A stretch of 64,000 nucleotides of DNA from NCBI GenBank assembly GCA_963778225.1, contig CAVZTR010000012.1, positions 310,001 to 374,000 of the forward strand. Direction: 5' to 3'. The notes under the pieces were generated by a model. That model did no database searches. It was not told the DNA's origin and saw nothing but the letters and a program-made list of their open reading frames with translations. This stretch comes from JAGVSR01 sp963778225. Its GTDB lineage: Bacteria > Pseudomonadota > Alphaproteobacteria > Rhizobiales > Hyphomicrobiaceae. This document shows positions 18,698 to 28,075 of this stretch, piece after piece; within the stretch, counting starts at the first letter, position 1, and the number at the start of each line of letters is the position of its first letter. The position numbers were made by a program, and so were the translations under genes.

Positions 18698-20263
18698 TCA
18701 GGAGGGTTGGCGGCGTCCCGTGATCAGGTCGGAGGCGACATTGATCTGCTTGATGCGAGCCTCCCGATCGAGGCGATCGGCTTCAGTTTGAGCATGGTCG
18801 GGATGCGATGACATCCTGAGGCTGTCGATCACGCGCTTCGCCATGACCTCACCATCGGATGGATCGACACCGATCAGCGTGTAGGCATCGGCGACCGTTG
18901 TTGGAATAGCCATGGACTGGGCGTGCATGTTGAAGCTGTGCGACGCACTTTGCGTGATGTTTTGCACGCGATCGATATCGCGCGCGATTTGCCGGAATTG
19001 TGCCGCGAGCTTCATAACGGGGGTTGAGCCTCGCTTCGACGCCCGTTCGGCTTCGTCGATGCGGACACGAATGGCTGCGAGCTCGGATTGCATCACCTCA
19101 CGCACCACCGCGGCGCTGGCGAGCATTGCGACAGCGGCTTCCGTGCGCGCCAGCATCGCCTTCAACTGAAGCAGAGCGCTGGACAGCGCCGGATCGGAGA
19201 CGCCCAACTCGCGATCGGCCGCTTCATCTGGAGCACTGGATGACGCAAGGCGGAGTTGCAGATCGCCAAGCACATCCTGCGCGCGATCTTGCAATCGCTT
19301 CAGGTTGCGCCGGGCGCCGGCCGTGGCCTCGCTCAAATCGGGAGCGGCAAATCGAAACTGCTGGCTGCGATAGGTGAACACTGCTGCCGCCAGGCCGAGA
19401 CAGCCGAGAATGGCGATCCAAAGTGGAAAGGGCTGTGTGGGCGGATCGCCGGCTGCATTCTTCGCGGGCTGGCCCTGATCCGATAGTGAGGCAACCACGA
19501 GTTCCGGGGGAGCCTCCTCAATGGTTTTGAACGACAGCGATGTGGTCCAGCCACCGGCATGCTCGTCCGTCGAGGCGGACGAGGACGGCGCCGCGACCGG
19601 CTGGAGCGGCTCGAAGGCCTCGTCGGAGCCGGAGTCCGGCGTCATGCGGTACGGCCCGCTGCCCGGCAGCGCGCTGCTCAGCGCCATGACATCGGCCGCG
19701 GCGTAAGCCGACGGCGCCGTGCCGTCTACGAACCGTGCTCCGACCTCGCGAAGGGGCGCAAATCCCTGCGGCAGCACAATCCGCTCCGTCGGCTTGCGGA
19801 CCCTCCACGGCAGACACTCGCCATTGCCCGCGCTGTTCCCCTTGCGTTCGGAACAACTCGGTGCGTGGCCCGAGGCCTCGCTCGCATCCCGCACGAGGAC
19901 GAGGTGGCCCTTCGAAACCGATGCATCGCCTGCCGTAGTGCGTCCGATTGCGGCGACCAAGCGGGGCCACGACACGCGGTCGAGACCGCAGACAACCTCG
20001 AATTTGTGGACGGTGAGCGATCGGCAGTTATTTGAAAACGGGGGATCGCATGTGGTGAACAGGCGCTCCTCACGGTTCCCGGTCACTGCAAAGACCCGTT
20101 CCGGGCCCGGCCGAACGACAAGAGCGCCTTTGTCGATCGCGCACGTGTACGGCATGGCCAGTCGTACGGGCCGATCCGCCGGTGCGGGTCCGTCCATGCT
20201 CGCAGCGGGCAGAGCTTGCAGCCCCACCCACGCAATAGCCCAAAGACGAATTCCCCGCCGCAC
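18698..20263 (-). CDS. Membrane-anchored protein with C-terminal J-domain-like segment
   Basis: A 521-residue protein I cannot place in a named family. Residues 1-22 look like a signal sequence. Residues 23-275 form a probable periplasmic part with seven cysteines (41, 72, 80, 92, 137, 150 and one in the leader-adjacent region is absent). One membrane segment follows at about 279-298 (PLWIAILGCLGLAAAVF). After it come a long Ala-rich helical region (310-440) and a C-terminal segment, YTLIGVDPSDGEVMAKRVID then SSHPDHA (HPD at 487-489) and IKQINVASDLI, which matches the helix II-loop-helix III layout of a J-domain. This would put the J-domain in the cytoplasm, where it could recruit DnaK. Topology and J-domain are inferred from sequence alone. 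It is divergent from the DUF3754 gene. Confidence 0.7.
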   Translation of the reverse strand: MRRGIRLWAIAWVGLQALPAASMDGPAPADRPVRLAMPYTCAIDKGALVVRPGPERVFAVTGNREERLFTTCDPPFSNNCRSLTVHKFEVVCGLDRVSWPRLVAAIGRTTAGDASVSKGHLVLVRDASEASGHAPSCSERKGNSAGNGECLPWRVRKPTERIVLPQGFAPLREVGARFVDGTAPSAYAAADVMALSSALPGSGPYRMTPDSGSDEAFEPLQPVAAPSSSASTDEHAGGWTTSLSFKTIEEAPPELVVASLSDQGQPAKNAAGDPPTQPFPLWIAILGCLGLAAAVFTYRSQQFRFAAPDLSEATAGARRNLKRLQDRAQDVLGDLQLRLASSSAPDEAADRELGVSDPALSSALLQLKAMLARTEAAVAMLASAAVVREVMQSELAAIRVRIDEAERASKRGSTPVMKLAAQFRQIARDIDRVQNITQSASHSFNMHAQSMAIPTTVADAYTLIGVDPSDGEVMAKRVIDSLRMSSHPDHAQTEADRLDREARIKQINVASDLITGRRQPS

Positions 20264-20551
20264 CAGTCATCCCTCCCGCACAACTGCCGGGTACTCTAGT
20301 GTCCTGTTTCCCGGTGGACAACGGCACGACTAAGGCAAAGCACGGGCATTTGATATGCTCACAACATGTCCTAAGCTCACCAAATAGCTGGGATCTCACG
20401 TCATGTGACTGCCACGAAGGGAAGGCACGAGTGATGACCCCCACGGCGGGGGATCGTCTCGACAAGGGGCAGCCTGCCAGCCACTATGCCGCCCGGTTAG
20501 CCGCGCAGGCAATCGCACGCGACCGACGGGCAGCAAAAGAGAAGGAAACAG

Positions 20552-21964
20552 GTGGTGTCTGCAGTGGCGCACACGATCGCTCAGAACGATGCGCAGGCCA
20601 AGCCGAAGACCAGTGCTGCCGGTTCTCCGACCACGACGGTGGCACCTCTTCCGACCGAGCGCTTCATTCCTGTGACAGCGCTGGCGCTGGTCGATCGGCT
20701 CACGGTGCCGTCGGCTTGGCCGAACGGCGACCATGAGCCGGCCCGTCGATTTTTCCGGTACCTCGATTTCTGGCGACGCCAGCAGCACAATCGGCGGCTG
20801 ATGTCTCTGCTGCGCGCCTACGAACCGTTCGATCCCGACAGCGATCTTTTGATCACGCGACAGTACACGCCCGATGAAAAGAAGCGGCTCCAGAAACGCG
20901 CCGTTTCGGAGATCAAGCGCATACTGGAAAGAGCCAATTACGTCGCGATCGATCCGAAGTCCGTCGAAGTCATCCTGACGAAGGACAGCCACTACGGTCT
21001 CGACCTGCACGTTGATATGGGCGTTTTCGAAGAGTGTCTGCTGTATTACCGTGGGGCATCCAAAAAGCGTGATACCCGCACCAATTATCGCAAATTCCTT
21101 CGCAAGGAAGAATTCGACGTACCGATCTATCGCCGCCTCGTGCTGCTCTTCAAATTGAAGCCATTCGCCGTTCGCGTGAAGGAGGTGATGGCCGAGAAAA
21201 ACATCAGCGAGAAAGAGGCAGCAAAGATCGTCACGCGGATGCGCGGCAGTCTTCCGACTGAAGTGAAGGAAGACAATATCTACATCAAGTTGTTCAAGAA
21301 CATTCCGCGCAACGACCTGGAGATGGTCTTTCCAAACACGCGGGTGCGCTTCCGGCTGCTCGACAAGATCAAGCTGGGTGTTACGGGCGGTGGCGCGGTC
21401 GGAATGGGGCTCGTCGGAACAGCGGGCAAGCTGGCGGCCGGTGGTCTGACGGTTGCCAACCCTATCGCGCTTCTAGGCGCGGTGGCTGGTCTCGGCGGCA
21501 TCGCGTTTCGCCAGGGCGTCAACTTCATGAACCAGAAGCAGCGCTACATGGTCGTGATGGCGCAGAACCTCTACTTCCACGCCATGGCCGACAATCGCGG
21601 CGTGATGATCAAGCTTTCGGAGCGCGGCGCGGAAGAGGATGTGAAGGAAGAGATCCTGCTCTACAGCGTGCTTGCGAAAGAAACGGCCAAGCGGTCGGAT
21701 CTCAAGCTCATCGATGCCGCGGTCGAGAAGTACCTGCGAACCACTTTCGATATTCAGGTGGACTTCGATCTGCCCGACGCCTTGGATCGGCTGATCGCCG
21801 ATGGGATCGTGCGCGAGGATGCGGACGGGACACTGCATACGCTGCCGCCAATCGAGGCGGCGCGGCACCTAGATGCAAAATGGGACCGGTACCTCGACGA
21901 TCTGCCCGACGGCGCGACCCAGGAAGGGCTGGAACTGGACGCCGAGGAGGTCCCTTTATTGTAA
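20552..21964 (+). CDS. DUF3754 / TMEM143-like protein
   Basis: A 470-residue protein resembling the DUF3754 family, whose eukaryotic members include TMEM143. The GTG start at 20552 has GAAGGA 8 bases upstream; a second GTG follows directly. The N-terminal 35 residues are low-complexity. The middle part contains YRRLVLLFKLKPF and LFKNIPRNDLEMVFPNTRVRF, and a glycine-rich hydrophobic region (about 274-325) could cross or associate with the membrane. The C-terminal part (about 370-450) looks like a winged-helix-type domain. Function is unknown. It is transcribed divergently from the J-domain gene and followed 94 bp later by prmA. Confidence 0.75.
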   Translation: MVSAVAHTIAQNDAQAKPKTSAAGSPTTTVAPLPTERFIPVTALALVDRLTVPSAWPNGDHEPARRFFRYLDFWRRQQHNRRLMSLLRAYEPFDPDSDLLITRQYTPDEKKRLQKRAVSEIKRILERANYVAIDPKSVEVILTKDSHYGLDLHVDMGVFEECLLYYRGASKKRDTRTNYRKFLRKEEFDVPIYRRLVLLFKLKPFAVRVKEVMAEKNISEKEAAKIVTRMRGSLPTEVKEDNIYIKLFKNIPRNDLEMVFPNTRVRFRLLDKIKLGVTGGGAVGMGLVGTAGKLAAGGLTVANPIALLGAVAGLGGIAFRQGVNFMNQKQRYMVVMAQNLYFHAMADNRGVMIKLSERGAEEDVKEEILLYSVLAKETAKRSDLKLIDAAVEKYLRTTFDIQVDFDLPDALDRLIADGIVREDADGTLHTLPPIEAARHLDAKWDRYLDDLPDGATQEGLELDAEEVPLL

Positions 21965-22058
21965 GACTGGCCTCATCTTTAAATCTGGGCTACGCCACCG
22001 GGCGATCCCGCCTCGCGCCCGGCAAGGCCGCCAGCGCCTTTCCCCATTTTGATGTCAA

Positions 22059-22934
22059 ATGATCGCCCGCAAACTTACCCTTGTCACCGCCGACCGGGAT
22101 CTCGCGCGCACGCTCGCCGGCGCGATGCAGGATTTCGTGGAGCCGCCGCCGGATGCGCTGACGTTGTTCGAAGCGCCGGACGAAGGTTGGCGGATCGAGG
22201 CCTACTTCACCGAACTCCCGGATGCAGACGAGTTGCGAACACTGCTCGCGGATGTGACCGGGGCCGACGTCCCTGCGATTGCCGTGGAGGATGTGCCGCC
22301 GCTGAATTGGGTGGCGATCTCACAGGCTGCTCTGCCGCCCGTTATTGCCGGGCGCTTCACGGTTCATGGTTCACATGATCTTGGCCGCGTGGCGCAGGGG
22401 CCGAATGCGATCCTCATCGATGCGGGCGAGGCGTTCGGCACGGCGCATCACGCCACGACCTATGGCTGTTTGACCGCGATCGACCGGCTGACGCGGCGGC
22501 GGGCGTTCCGCCGTGTGCTCGATCTCGGATGCGGGTCGGGCGTGCTCGCGATCGGGGCGGCGCGCGTGCTGCCCAAGGCAACCGTCATCGCGACCGACAT
22601 GGATCCGACATCGGTCGATGTGGCGCGGTCGAACATGGCGGCGAATACGGCGCCGGGACGGATTGCGACGCACGTTGCTACGGGTCTCGCTCATCCAAAA
22701 CTGAGACGGACGGCAAAGTTTGATTTTGTCGTTGCCAACATTCTTGCAGACCCGCTGATACGGCTGGCCCGGGATATTCGCCGGATCATGTCGCCGCGCG
22801 GGAAGCTCGTTCTCTCGGGTATCCTCATTCCGCAGGCGCCGGCGGTGATCGCAGCGTTTGCGGCCCAAGGTTTTGCCCTGGACCGGCACGACCGGGTGAC
22901 GGGCTGGTCGACGCTGACGCTGACCCGGCGCTGA
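22059..22934 (+). CDS. prmA: Ribosomal protein L11 methyltransferase
   Basis: Uses S-adenosylmethionine to methylate L11. The 291 residues consist of a variable N-terminal substrate-binding domain (1-100) and a Rossmann methyltransferase domain with motif I LDLGCGSG (154-161), TDMDP (180-184) for the cosubstrate ribose, and NILADPL as the catalytic-site motif of PrmA. Length is typical. The start follows a weak ribosome site. The aminopeptidase P gene begins 45 bp downstream on the same strand, a pairing seen in other alphaproteobacteria. Confidence 0.93.
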   Translation: MIARKLTLVTADRDLARTLAGAMQDFVEPPPDALTLFEAPDEGWRIEAYFTELPDADELRTLLADVTGADVPAIAVEDVPPLNWVAISQAALPPVIAGRFTVHGSHDLGRVAQGPNAILIDAGEAFGTAHHATTYGCLTAIDRLTRRRAFRRVLDLGCGSGVLAIGAARVLPKATVIATDMDPTSVDVARSNMAANTAPGRIATHVATGLAHPKLRRTAKFDFVVANILADPLIRLARDIRRIMSPRGKLVLSGILIPQAPAVIAAFAAQGFALDRHDRVTGWSTLTLTRR

Positions 22935-22979
22935 GGCGTTCTGTTGCGAAGTGCGCCGTGGACGCTTAAACAAGCGACC

Positions 22980-24798
22980 ATGTTCCAGACATTCACTGCT
23001 TCCGCCGATCCATCCATCGCCGCGCCGCGTGTTGCGAAGCTCCGCGACCTCATGGCTGCGCAAAAGATCGATGCCTTTCTTGTTCCGCGCGCAGACGAGC
23101 ATCAGGGCGAGTATGTGCCGCCGTCAGCGGAGCGGCTGCGCTGGCTGACAGGTTTCTCGGGCAGTGCAGGGCTCGCAGCCGTCACCACGAGGCAAGCCGC
23201 TCTTTTTGTCGATGGGCGCTATACGATTCAGGCGGCGCAGGAATGTGATGCGGCACTGTTCGAGTTTCCCGGTATTGCGCGCGCAAAGCTCACGGAATGG
23301 CTGACGGCACATTTGACCGACGGTGCCATCGTCGGGTTCGATCCGTGGCTGCATACGGCGGGGGAAATCCGGCGGCTGGAGTCGCAGCTCAAACCAAAGG
23401 GACTGAAGCTCAAGCCCCTGTCGCGCAATCTCGTCGACCGCGCTTGGGGCAAAGAGCGGCCGGCGTCGCCGCAGAACCCTGTCATTCTTCATCCGCTGAG
23501 AAAGGCCGGACGTTCGGCGGAGAAAAAAATTGCGGACGTGCAGAAGCGTCTCGTCAGCGACGGCCAGGCGCATGCGGTGCTGACGCTGCCGGACAGCATT
23601 TGCTGGCTGTTCAACATCCGCGGCTCAGATATCGCGCATAATCCCGTGGTGCTGGCCTTCGCCATCGTGCCGGCGAGCGGCAAGCCGGAACTCTTCATCG
23701 ACGGCGCGAAACTGTCAAAAGAGGTTCGCCGCGACCTGGAGACAATCGCAACGATAGCCGAGCCCGAGGACTTGAAGGGGCGGGTTGCGGAGTTGAAGTC
23801 AGCTGGCAAACCGGTTCGACTTGATCCAGAGACAGCCGCCTTCGCTCTTGCCCGCGGGCTCGGATCAAAAGTGGTCTCCGCGGGGGCCGACCCCTGCATT
23901 GCGCTGAAAGCGATCAAGAACGCGGCGGAAATTGCCGGCTCGCGCAAAGCGCACGTTCGCGATGGTGCCGCGCTCGTCCGATATCTCGCTTGGCTCGAGG
24001 GTGCCGCATCCGGCGGGCGGCTCGACGAGATCACGGCCGTCCGCAAGCTCGAAGACATGCAGACAGGCCACAAAGCAGTTGCGGGAGATTTCGTTCGATA
24101 CGATTTCGGGATCAGGACCGCACGGCGCCATCGTTCACTATCGCGTGTCGGAGGCGTCGAACCGGCTCCTCGGGAAAGGTGAACTGTTCCTGCTCGATTC
24201 TGGTGCGCAGTACGACGACGGGACGACCGACATCACGCGCACGATCGCCATTGGAACGCCCTCGGCGGAGATGAAGGAGCGCGCAACGCTCGTGCTCAAG
24301 GGGCATATTGCAATCGCGACTGCGCGCTTTCCGAAGGGCACGCGCGGGATCGACCTCGATCCGTTCGCGCGGCGTGCGCTCTGGCAGCATGGGCTCGATT
24401 ACGATCACGGAACAGGCCATGGCGTCGGCAGCTATCTGTCGGTGCACGAGGGGCCGCAGTCGATCTCGCGGGCCGGCATGGTCGCGCTCGAACCCGGCAT
24501 GATCTGCTCGAACGAGCCCGGCTATTACAAGACCGGCGCGTATGGCATTCGCATCGAGAACCTCGTGCTGGTGACGGAGCCCGATACGCCCGAGGGCGGG
24601 GAACGGCCGATGATGGGGTTCGAGACGCTGACGCTTGTGCCGATCGACCGGCGGCTGGTTGCGAAGGATCTGCTCAGCAAGGATGAGCGCGAGTGGCTCA
24701 ACGCCTATCATGCCCGCGTGCGTGAGGTGATCGGCGCGGAGCTTGCGGGCGAGGATGATGTGTTGAAGTGGCTGCATGCGGCAACGCAGCCGATCTGA
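22980..24798 (+). pseudogene. pepP: Aminopeptidase P (Xaa-Pro aminopeptidase, M24B), frameshifted
   Basis: Metallopeptidase releasing N-terminal residues that precede proline. The reading frame breaks in the middle: the first frame runs through KLEDMQTGH, and from about 24072 the homologous sequence continues one base later as QLREISFDTISGSGPHG. Rejoined, the protein would have about 605 residues with creatinase-type N-terminal domains (FLVPRADEHQGEYVPP) and the M24 catalytic domain with metal ligands in LDSGAQYDDGTTDITRT, GTGHGVGSYL and SNEPGYY. An extra base in the AAA run 24072-24074 would explain it. Either a sequence error or a recent inactivation. The start chosen is the ATG at 22980. 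Its stop abuts the ligA stop. Confidence 0.9.
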
Positions 24799-26940
24799 TC
24801 AGCCGCTGACGAGTGCAATCCATTCATCTTCGGTGAGCACCGTCACGCCCAGCTCCTGTGCTTTTGACAGCTTGGACCCGGCATCTGCGCCGGCGATCAC
24901 GTAATCGGTTTTCTTCGAGACGGAGCCTGCGACTTTGGCACCGAGCCGTTCTGCCTGGGCCTTCGCTTCGTTGCGCGAGAGGCGCTCCATCGTGCCGGTG
25001 AACACGACCGTTTTGCCGGTCACGGGAGAGGCGACCGCAGCGATGCGTTCGTAGGGCTGGACGTCGATCTCGGCCAAAAGGGCATCGACGGCTTCGCGGT
25101 TGTGCGGTTCGGAGAAAAAGTCGATCAGGGCATCGACGACTGTTTCGCCAATGCCTTCAATGTTGTCGATGTCGGCGTAGGCCTCGCTGTCCTTGCCGCC
25201 ATCGACGGCCGCATCGACCGCCTTGCGGAACTCGGTGAGTGAACCGTAGGCCCTGGCGAGATCCTTCGCAGTCTGCTCGCCGATGTAGCGAATGCCGAGC
25301 GCGTAGAGAAAGCGTTCCAGTCCGATCTTGCGGCGCGCATCGATCGCCGCGAACAGCTTATCGACGGACTTGGCGCCGAACCCCTTGCGTGTCTTGAGCG
25401 GCGCGTTGCTTTTGGAATCGCGCGCTTGCAGCGTGAAGATGTCGGCGGGCGTGCGCAGGAGGCCTTCGTCAAAGAACAGTTCGATCTTTTCCTCGCCCAG
25501 ACCTTCGATGTCGAACGCCAGGCGGGAGACGAAGTGCTTCAAGCGTTCCTTGGCCTGTGCCGGGCAGATCAGCCCTCCCGTGCAACGGCGGACGACCCCT
25601 TGTGATTGGGAGCCGCGATCGCCTTCTGCATCATCCGCCTCGCGCACGGCATGGCTGCCGCACACGGGGCAGGCATGCGGCATGTGGAACGGCTTGGCGT
25701 TTGCCGGCCGCTTGTCGAGGAGGACCGACACGACCTGCGGAATGACATCTCCCGCGCGCTGAACCACAACCGTATCGCCGACGCGGATATCCTTGCGGGC
25801 GATCTCATCCTCGTTGTGCAGCGTGGCGTTGGAGACCACCACGCCGCCCACGGTGACGGGTTCGAGCTTGGCAACGGGGGTCAGCGAGCCGGTGCGGCCG
25901 ACCTGAATTTCGATGGCGCGGAGGATCGTGGTTGCTTGTTCGGCCGGGAACTTATGGGCGATGGCCCAGCGCGGCGAGCGGGAGACAAATCCGAGACGGT
26001 CGCGAAGGTCGAGCCGATCGACCTTATAGACGACGCCATCGATATCGTAGCCGAGGGTGGCGCGCTTCTCGCCCATGTCGCGGTAGAACGCGAGCAGGTC
26101 GTCCGTGGTCACGCAGCGGCGCGTCAGAGGATTGACCGGCAGTCCCCAGCGATGCATGGCAGCGATCATGCCGTGCTGCGTGTCGGCGGTGAATGCCGAT
26201 ATCTCGCCCCACGCGTAAGCGAAAAAGCGCAGCGGACGGGCGGCGGTGATGGTCGGATCGAGCTGGCGCAGAGATCCGGCGGCGGCATTGCGCGGGTTGG
26301 CGAAGATCTTTCCGCCGGCTGCTGCTTGCGCGTCATTCAGCGCTTTGAAGTCGGCGTGGCTCATGTAGATCTCGCCACGGATCTCGGCGATGGCGGGAAC
26401 ATCCTTGCCATGCAGCTTGTGCGGGATGTCCTTGATCGTGCGGACGTTATCCGTTACGCGCTCGCCTTCAGCGCCGTCGCCACGCGTTGCCGCCTCGACC
26501 AGCTTGCCGTTCTCGTAGCGAATGGAAATCGAAAGACCATCGATCTTGGGTTCGGCGGTGAAGGCGACGGGATCGCTTTCGCTCAATCCCAGGAAGCGGT
26601 GCACGCGAGCGGCGAAATCAATCACGTCTTCGTCGGCGAAGGCATTGCCGAGCGAGAGCATCGGAACGCGGTGGCGGATCTTGCCGAAGGCTCCGACTGC
26701 TGCAGCGCCGACGCGCCGCGATGGGCTGTCGTCGCGGATCAGTTCGGGAAAGCGCGATTCGATAGCGTCGTTGCGGCGGCGCAAATCGTCATATTCAGCA
26801 TCGGAAATTTCCGGCGCGTCTGACTGATAATAGAGCCGGTCGTGATGAGCGATTTCGGTCGCGAGCCGTTCGAGTTCGATCGCTGCGTCTTCGAGCGTCA
26901 GATCTTCGACGGCTTTTGGAGTGATTTTTCTACTGGTCAT
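24799..26940 (-). CDS. ligA: NAD-dependent DNA ligase
   Basis: Joins nicks in replication and repair using NAD. From the ATG at 26940 the protein has 713 residues: an Ia domain, the adenylation domain with Lys132 in EPKIDGLSI, an OB fold, a zinc-finger region (CPVCGS with RRCTGGLICPAQ), helix-hairpin-helix repeats and a C-terminal BRCT domain (GKTVVFTGTMERL). About 30 residues separate the two halves of the zinc finger, more than usual, filled by acidic and Gln-rich sequence (EADDAEGDRGSQSQG). It follows bamD by 54 bp; recN, which often sits between them in relatives, is absent. Confidence 0.95.
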   Translation of the reverse strand: MTSRKITPKAVEDLTLEDAAIELERLATEIAHHDRLYYQSDAPEISDAEYDDLRRRNDAIESRFPELIRDDSPSRRVGAAAVGAFGKIRHRVPMLSLGNAFADEDVIDFAARVHRFLGLSESDPVAFTAEPKIDGLSISIRYENGKLVEAATRGDGAEGERVTDNVRTIKDIPHKLHGKDVPAIAEIRGEIYMSHADFKALNDAQAAAGGKIFANPRNAAAGSLRQLDPTITAARPLRFFAYAWGEISAFTADTQHGMIAAMHRWGLPVNPLTRRCVTTDDLLAFYRDMGEKRATLGYDIDGVVYKVDRLDLRDRLGFVSRSPRWAIAHKFPAEQATTILRAIEIQVGRTGSLTPVAKLEPVTVGGVVVSNATLHNEDEIARKDIRVGDTVVVQRAGDVIPQVVSVLLDKRPANAKPFHMPHACPVCGSHAVREADDAEGDRGSQSQGVVRRCTGGLICPAQAKERLKHFVSRLAFDIEGLGEEKIELFFDEGLLRTPADIFTLQARDSKSNAPLKTRKGFGAKSVDKLFAAIDARRKIGLERFLYALGIRYIGEQTAKDLARAYGSLTEFRKAVDAAVDGGKDSEAYADIDNIEGIGETVVDALIDFFSEPHNREAVDALLAEIDVQPYERIAAVASPVTGKTVVFTGTMERLSRNEAKAQAERLGAKVAGSVSKKTDYVIAGADAGSKLSKAQELGVTVLTEDEWIALVSG

Positions 26941-26994
26941 GACGGTGCTCGGTCCCGGCGCGGGGACACCGCCCACTGCGCGTCAGGCAGCATA

Positions 26995-27843
26995 TCAGCC
27001 GGAGTTGCCGGTGAGCGAAACGCTCTTCCAGGCCTTCGAGATCCAGGAGCCTGAGTCTTCGCGCGGGGCGAGGCCATCGGACTGCAGCAGCGCGTAGCTG
27101 TCCTTGTACCACTTCGATTGCGGGAAGTTGTAGCCGAGCACGGCCGCCGCGGTCTGGGCTTCTTCCTTGACGCCGAGCGCCATGTACAACTCGGTGAGAC
27201 GGGCGAGCGCTTCTTCCACGTGGTTGGTGGTCTGATAATCGGACACGACTGTCTTGAAGCGATTGATGGCGCCGATGTAGTTCTTCCGCTTGAGATAGTA
27301 GCGGCCGACTTCCATCTCCTGCGCTGCAAGCGTGTCCTCGCAGATGCGGATCCGATTGTCCGCCATTTCGGCGTAGTTGCTGTCGGGATATCGCGTCTTC
27401 AGGATCTTGAACTGCTCAAGCGCCTTGCGCGTCGCTCCCTGGTCGCGGTTGGCGCCCTTCATGTCGTCGAAGTAGGCCGAACCGATGATGTGATGCGCGA
27501 ACGGGGCATCCTTGGTGCCGGGGTGCATGACCGTGTAACGTTCGGCGGACGCGATGGCTTCAGGGAATTTTCCGGCCTTGTAGTAGGCGTACGCGGCGAG
27601 GACCATCGCGCGCCGGGCTTCCGGCGAATACGGGTGTGAGCGATCGAGTTCCTCGAACTTCGAGGCGGCCGCCTCGAACTTGCCGGCCGTCATCATCGCA
27701 TCGGCTTGGGAATACATTTTATCGGGCGGATCGGAGTTGATCGCACTTGTTGCGTCGATTGACGACGCGCAGCCGCCGAGGAATGCGGCAGCGAAGCCAA
27801 AGACCAGACCAGCTAGCAATCGGAAGCGTGTGCTCTTCTGCAT
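26995..27843 (-). CDS. bamD: BamD outer-membrane assembly lipoprotein
   Basis: Lipoprotein of the BAM complex that inserts beta-barrels into the outer membrane. The 282 residues begin with a signal peptide and lipobox LGGC, with lipidated Cys25, and continue with five TPR-like helical hairpins (YSQADAMMTAGKFEAAASKF, ALEQFKILKTRYPDS, YLKRKNYIGAINRFKTVV). Length is slightly above the E. coli protein. It lies downstream of lpxC and upstream of ligA on the same strand. Confidence 0.94.
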   Translation of the reverse strand: MQKSTRFRLLAGLVFGFAAAFLGGCASSIDATSAINSDPPDKMYSQADAMMTAGKFEAAASKFEELDRSHPYSPEARRAMVLAAYAYYKAGKFPEAIASAERYTVMHPGTKDAPFAHHIIGSAYFDDMKGANRDQGATRKALEQFKILKTRYPDSNYAEMADNRIRICEDTLAAQEMEVGRYYLKRKNYIGAINRFKTVVSDYQTTNHVEEALARLTELYMALGVKEEAQTAAAVLGYNFPQSKWYKDSYALLQSDGLAPREDSGSWISKAWKSVSLTGNSG

Positions 27844-28019
27844 TCTTTATCCGTGCTCTCGCCCGCCCTCGCCCTGCAAGCGGGGCGCCGCGCACCCGAA
27901 TCCGCGACCGCGTTGCTTTTCCAGATAGCACACGAGGTTCCGCCGCAGAACCGCTGAACGCATCCAGCCCACACGAGATCGTGGCCTCAGATTATGTTTC
28001 TTGTGGGGCCAGACAAGCT

Positions 28020-28052
28020 GAGGGGCCTGCAAGCCGACGCTGCAAGCCCCTC
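28020..28052 (+). terminator. GC-rich hairpin between bamD and lpxC
   Basis: Arms GAGGGGC and GCCCCTC with inner TGCA/TGCA pairing, followed on the plus strand by a T-rich stretch near 28056. The genes around it read on the minus strand, where no T-run follows, so it may be a structural or processing element rather than a terminator for lpxC. Confidence 0.45.
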
Positions 28053-28075
28053 GAATTTTTGCATTTTCTTGTCGC

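Noticed and set aside
20299..20551. Possible small gene upstream of DUF3754
   Set aside because: The open frame runs out of phase into the DUF3754 gene, has many rare-looking Cys and no ribosome site; treated as promoter region.
24060..24110. Programmed frameshifting in the aminopeptidase gene
   Set aside because: No slippery heptamer with downstream structure, and the family shows no such control; a base error is simpler.
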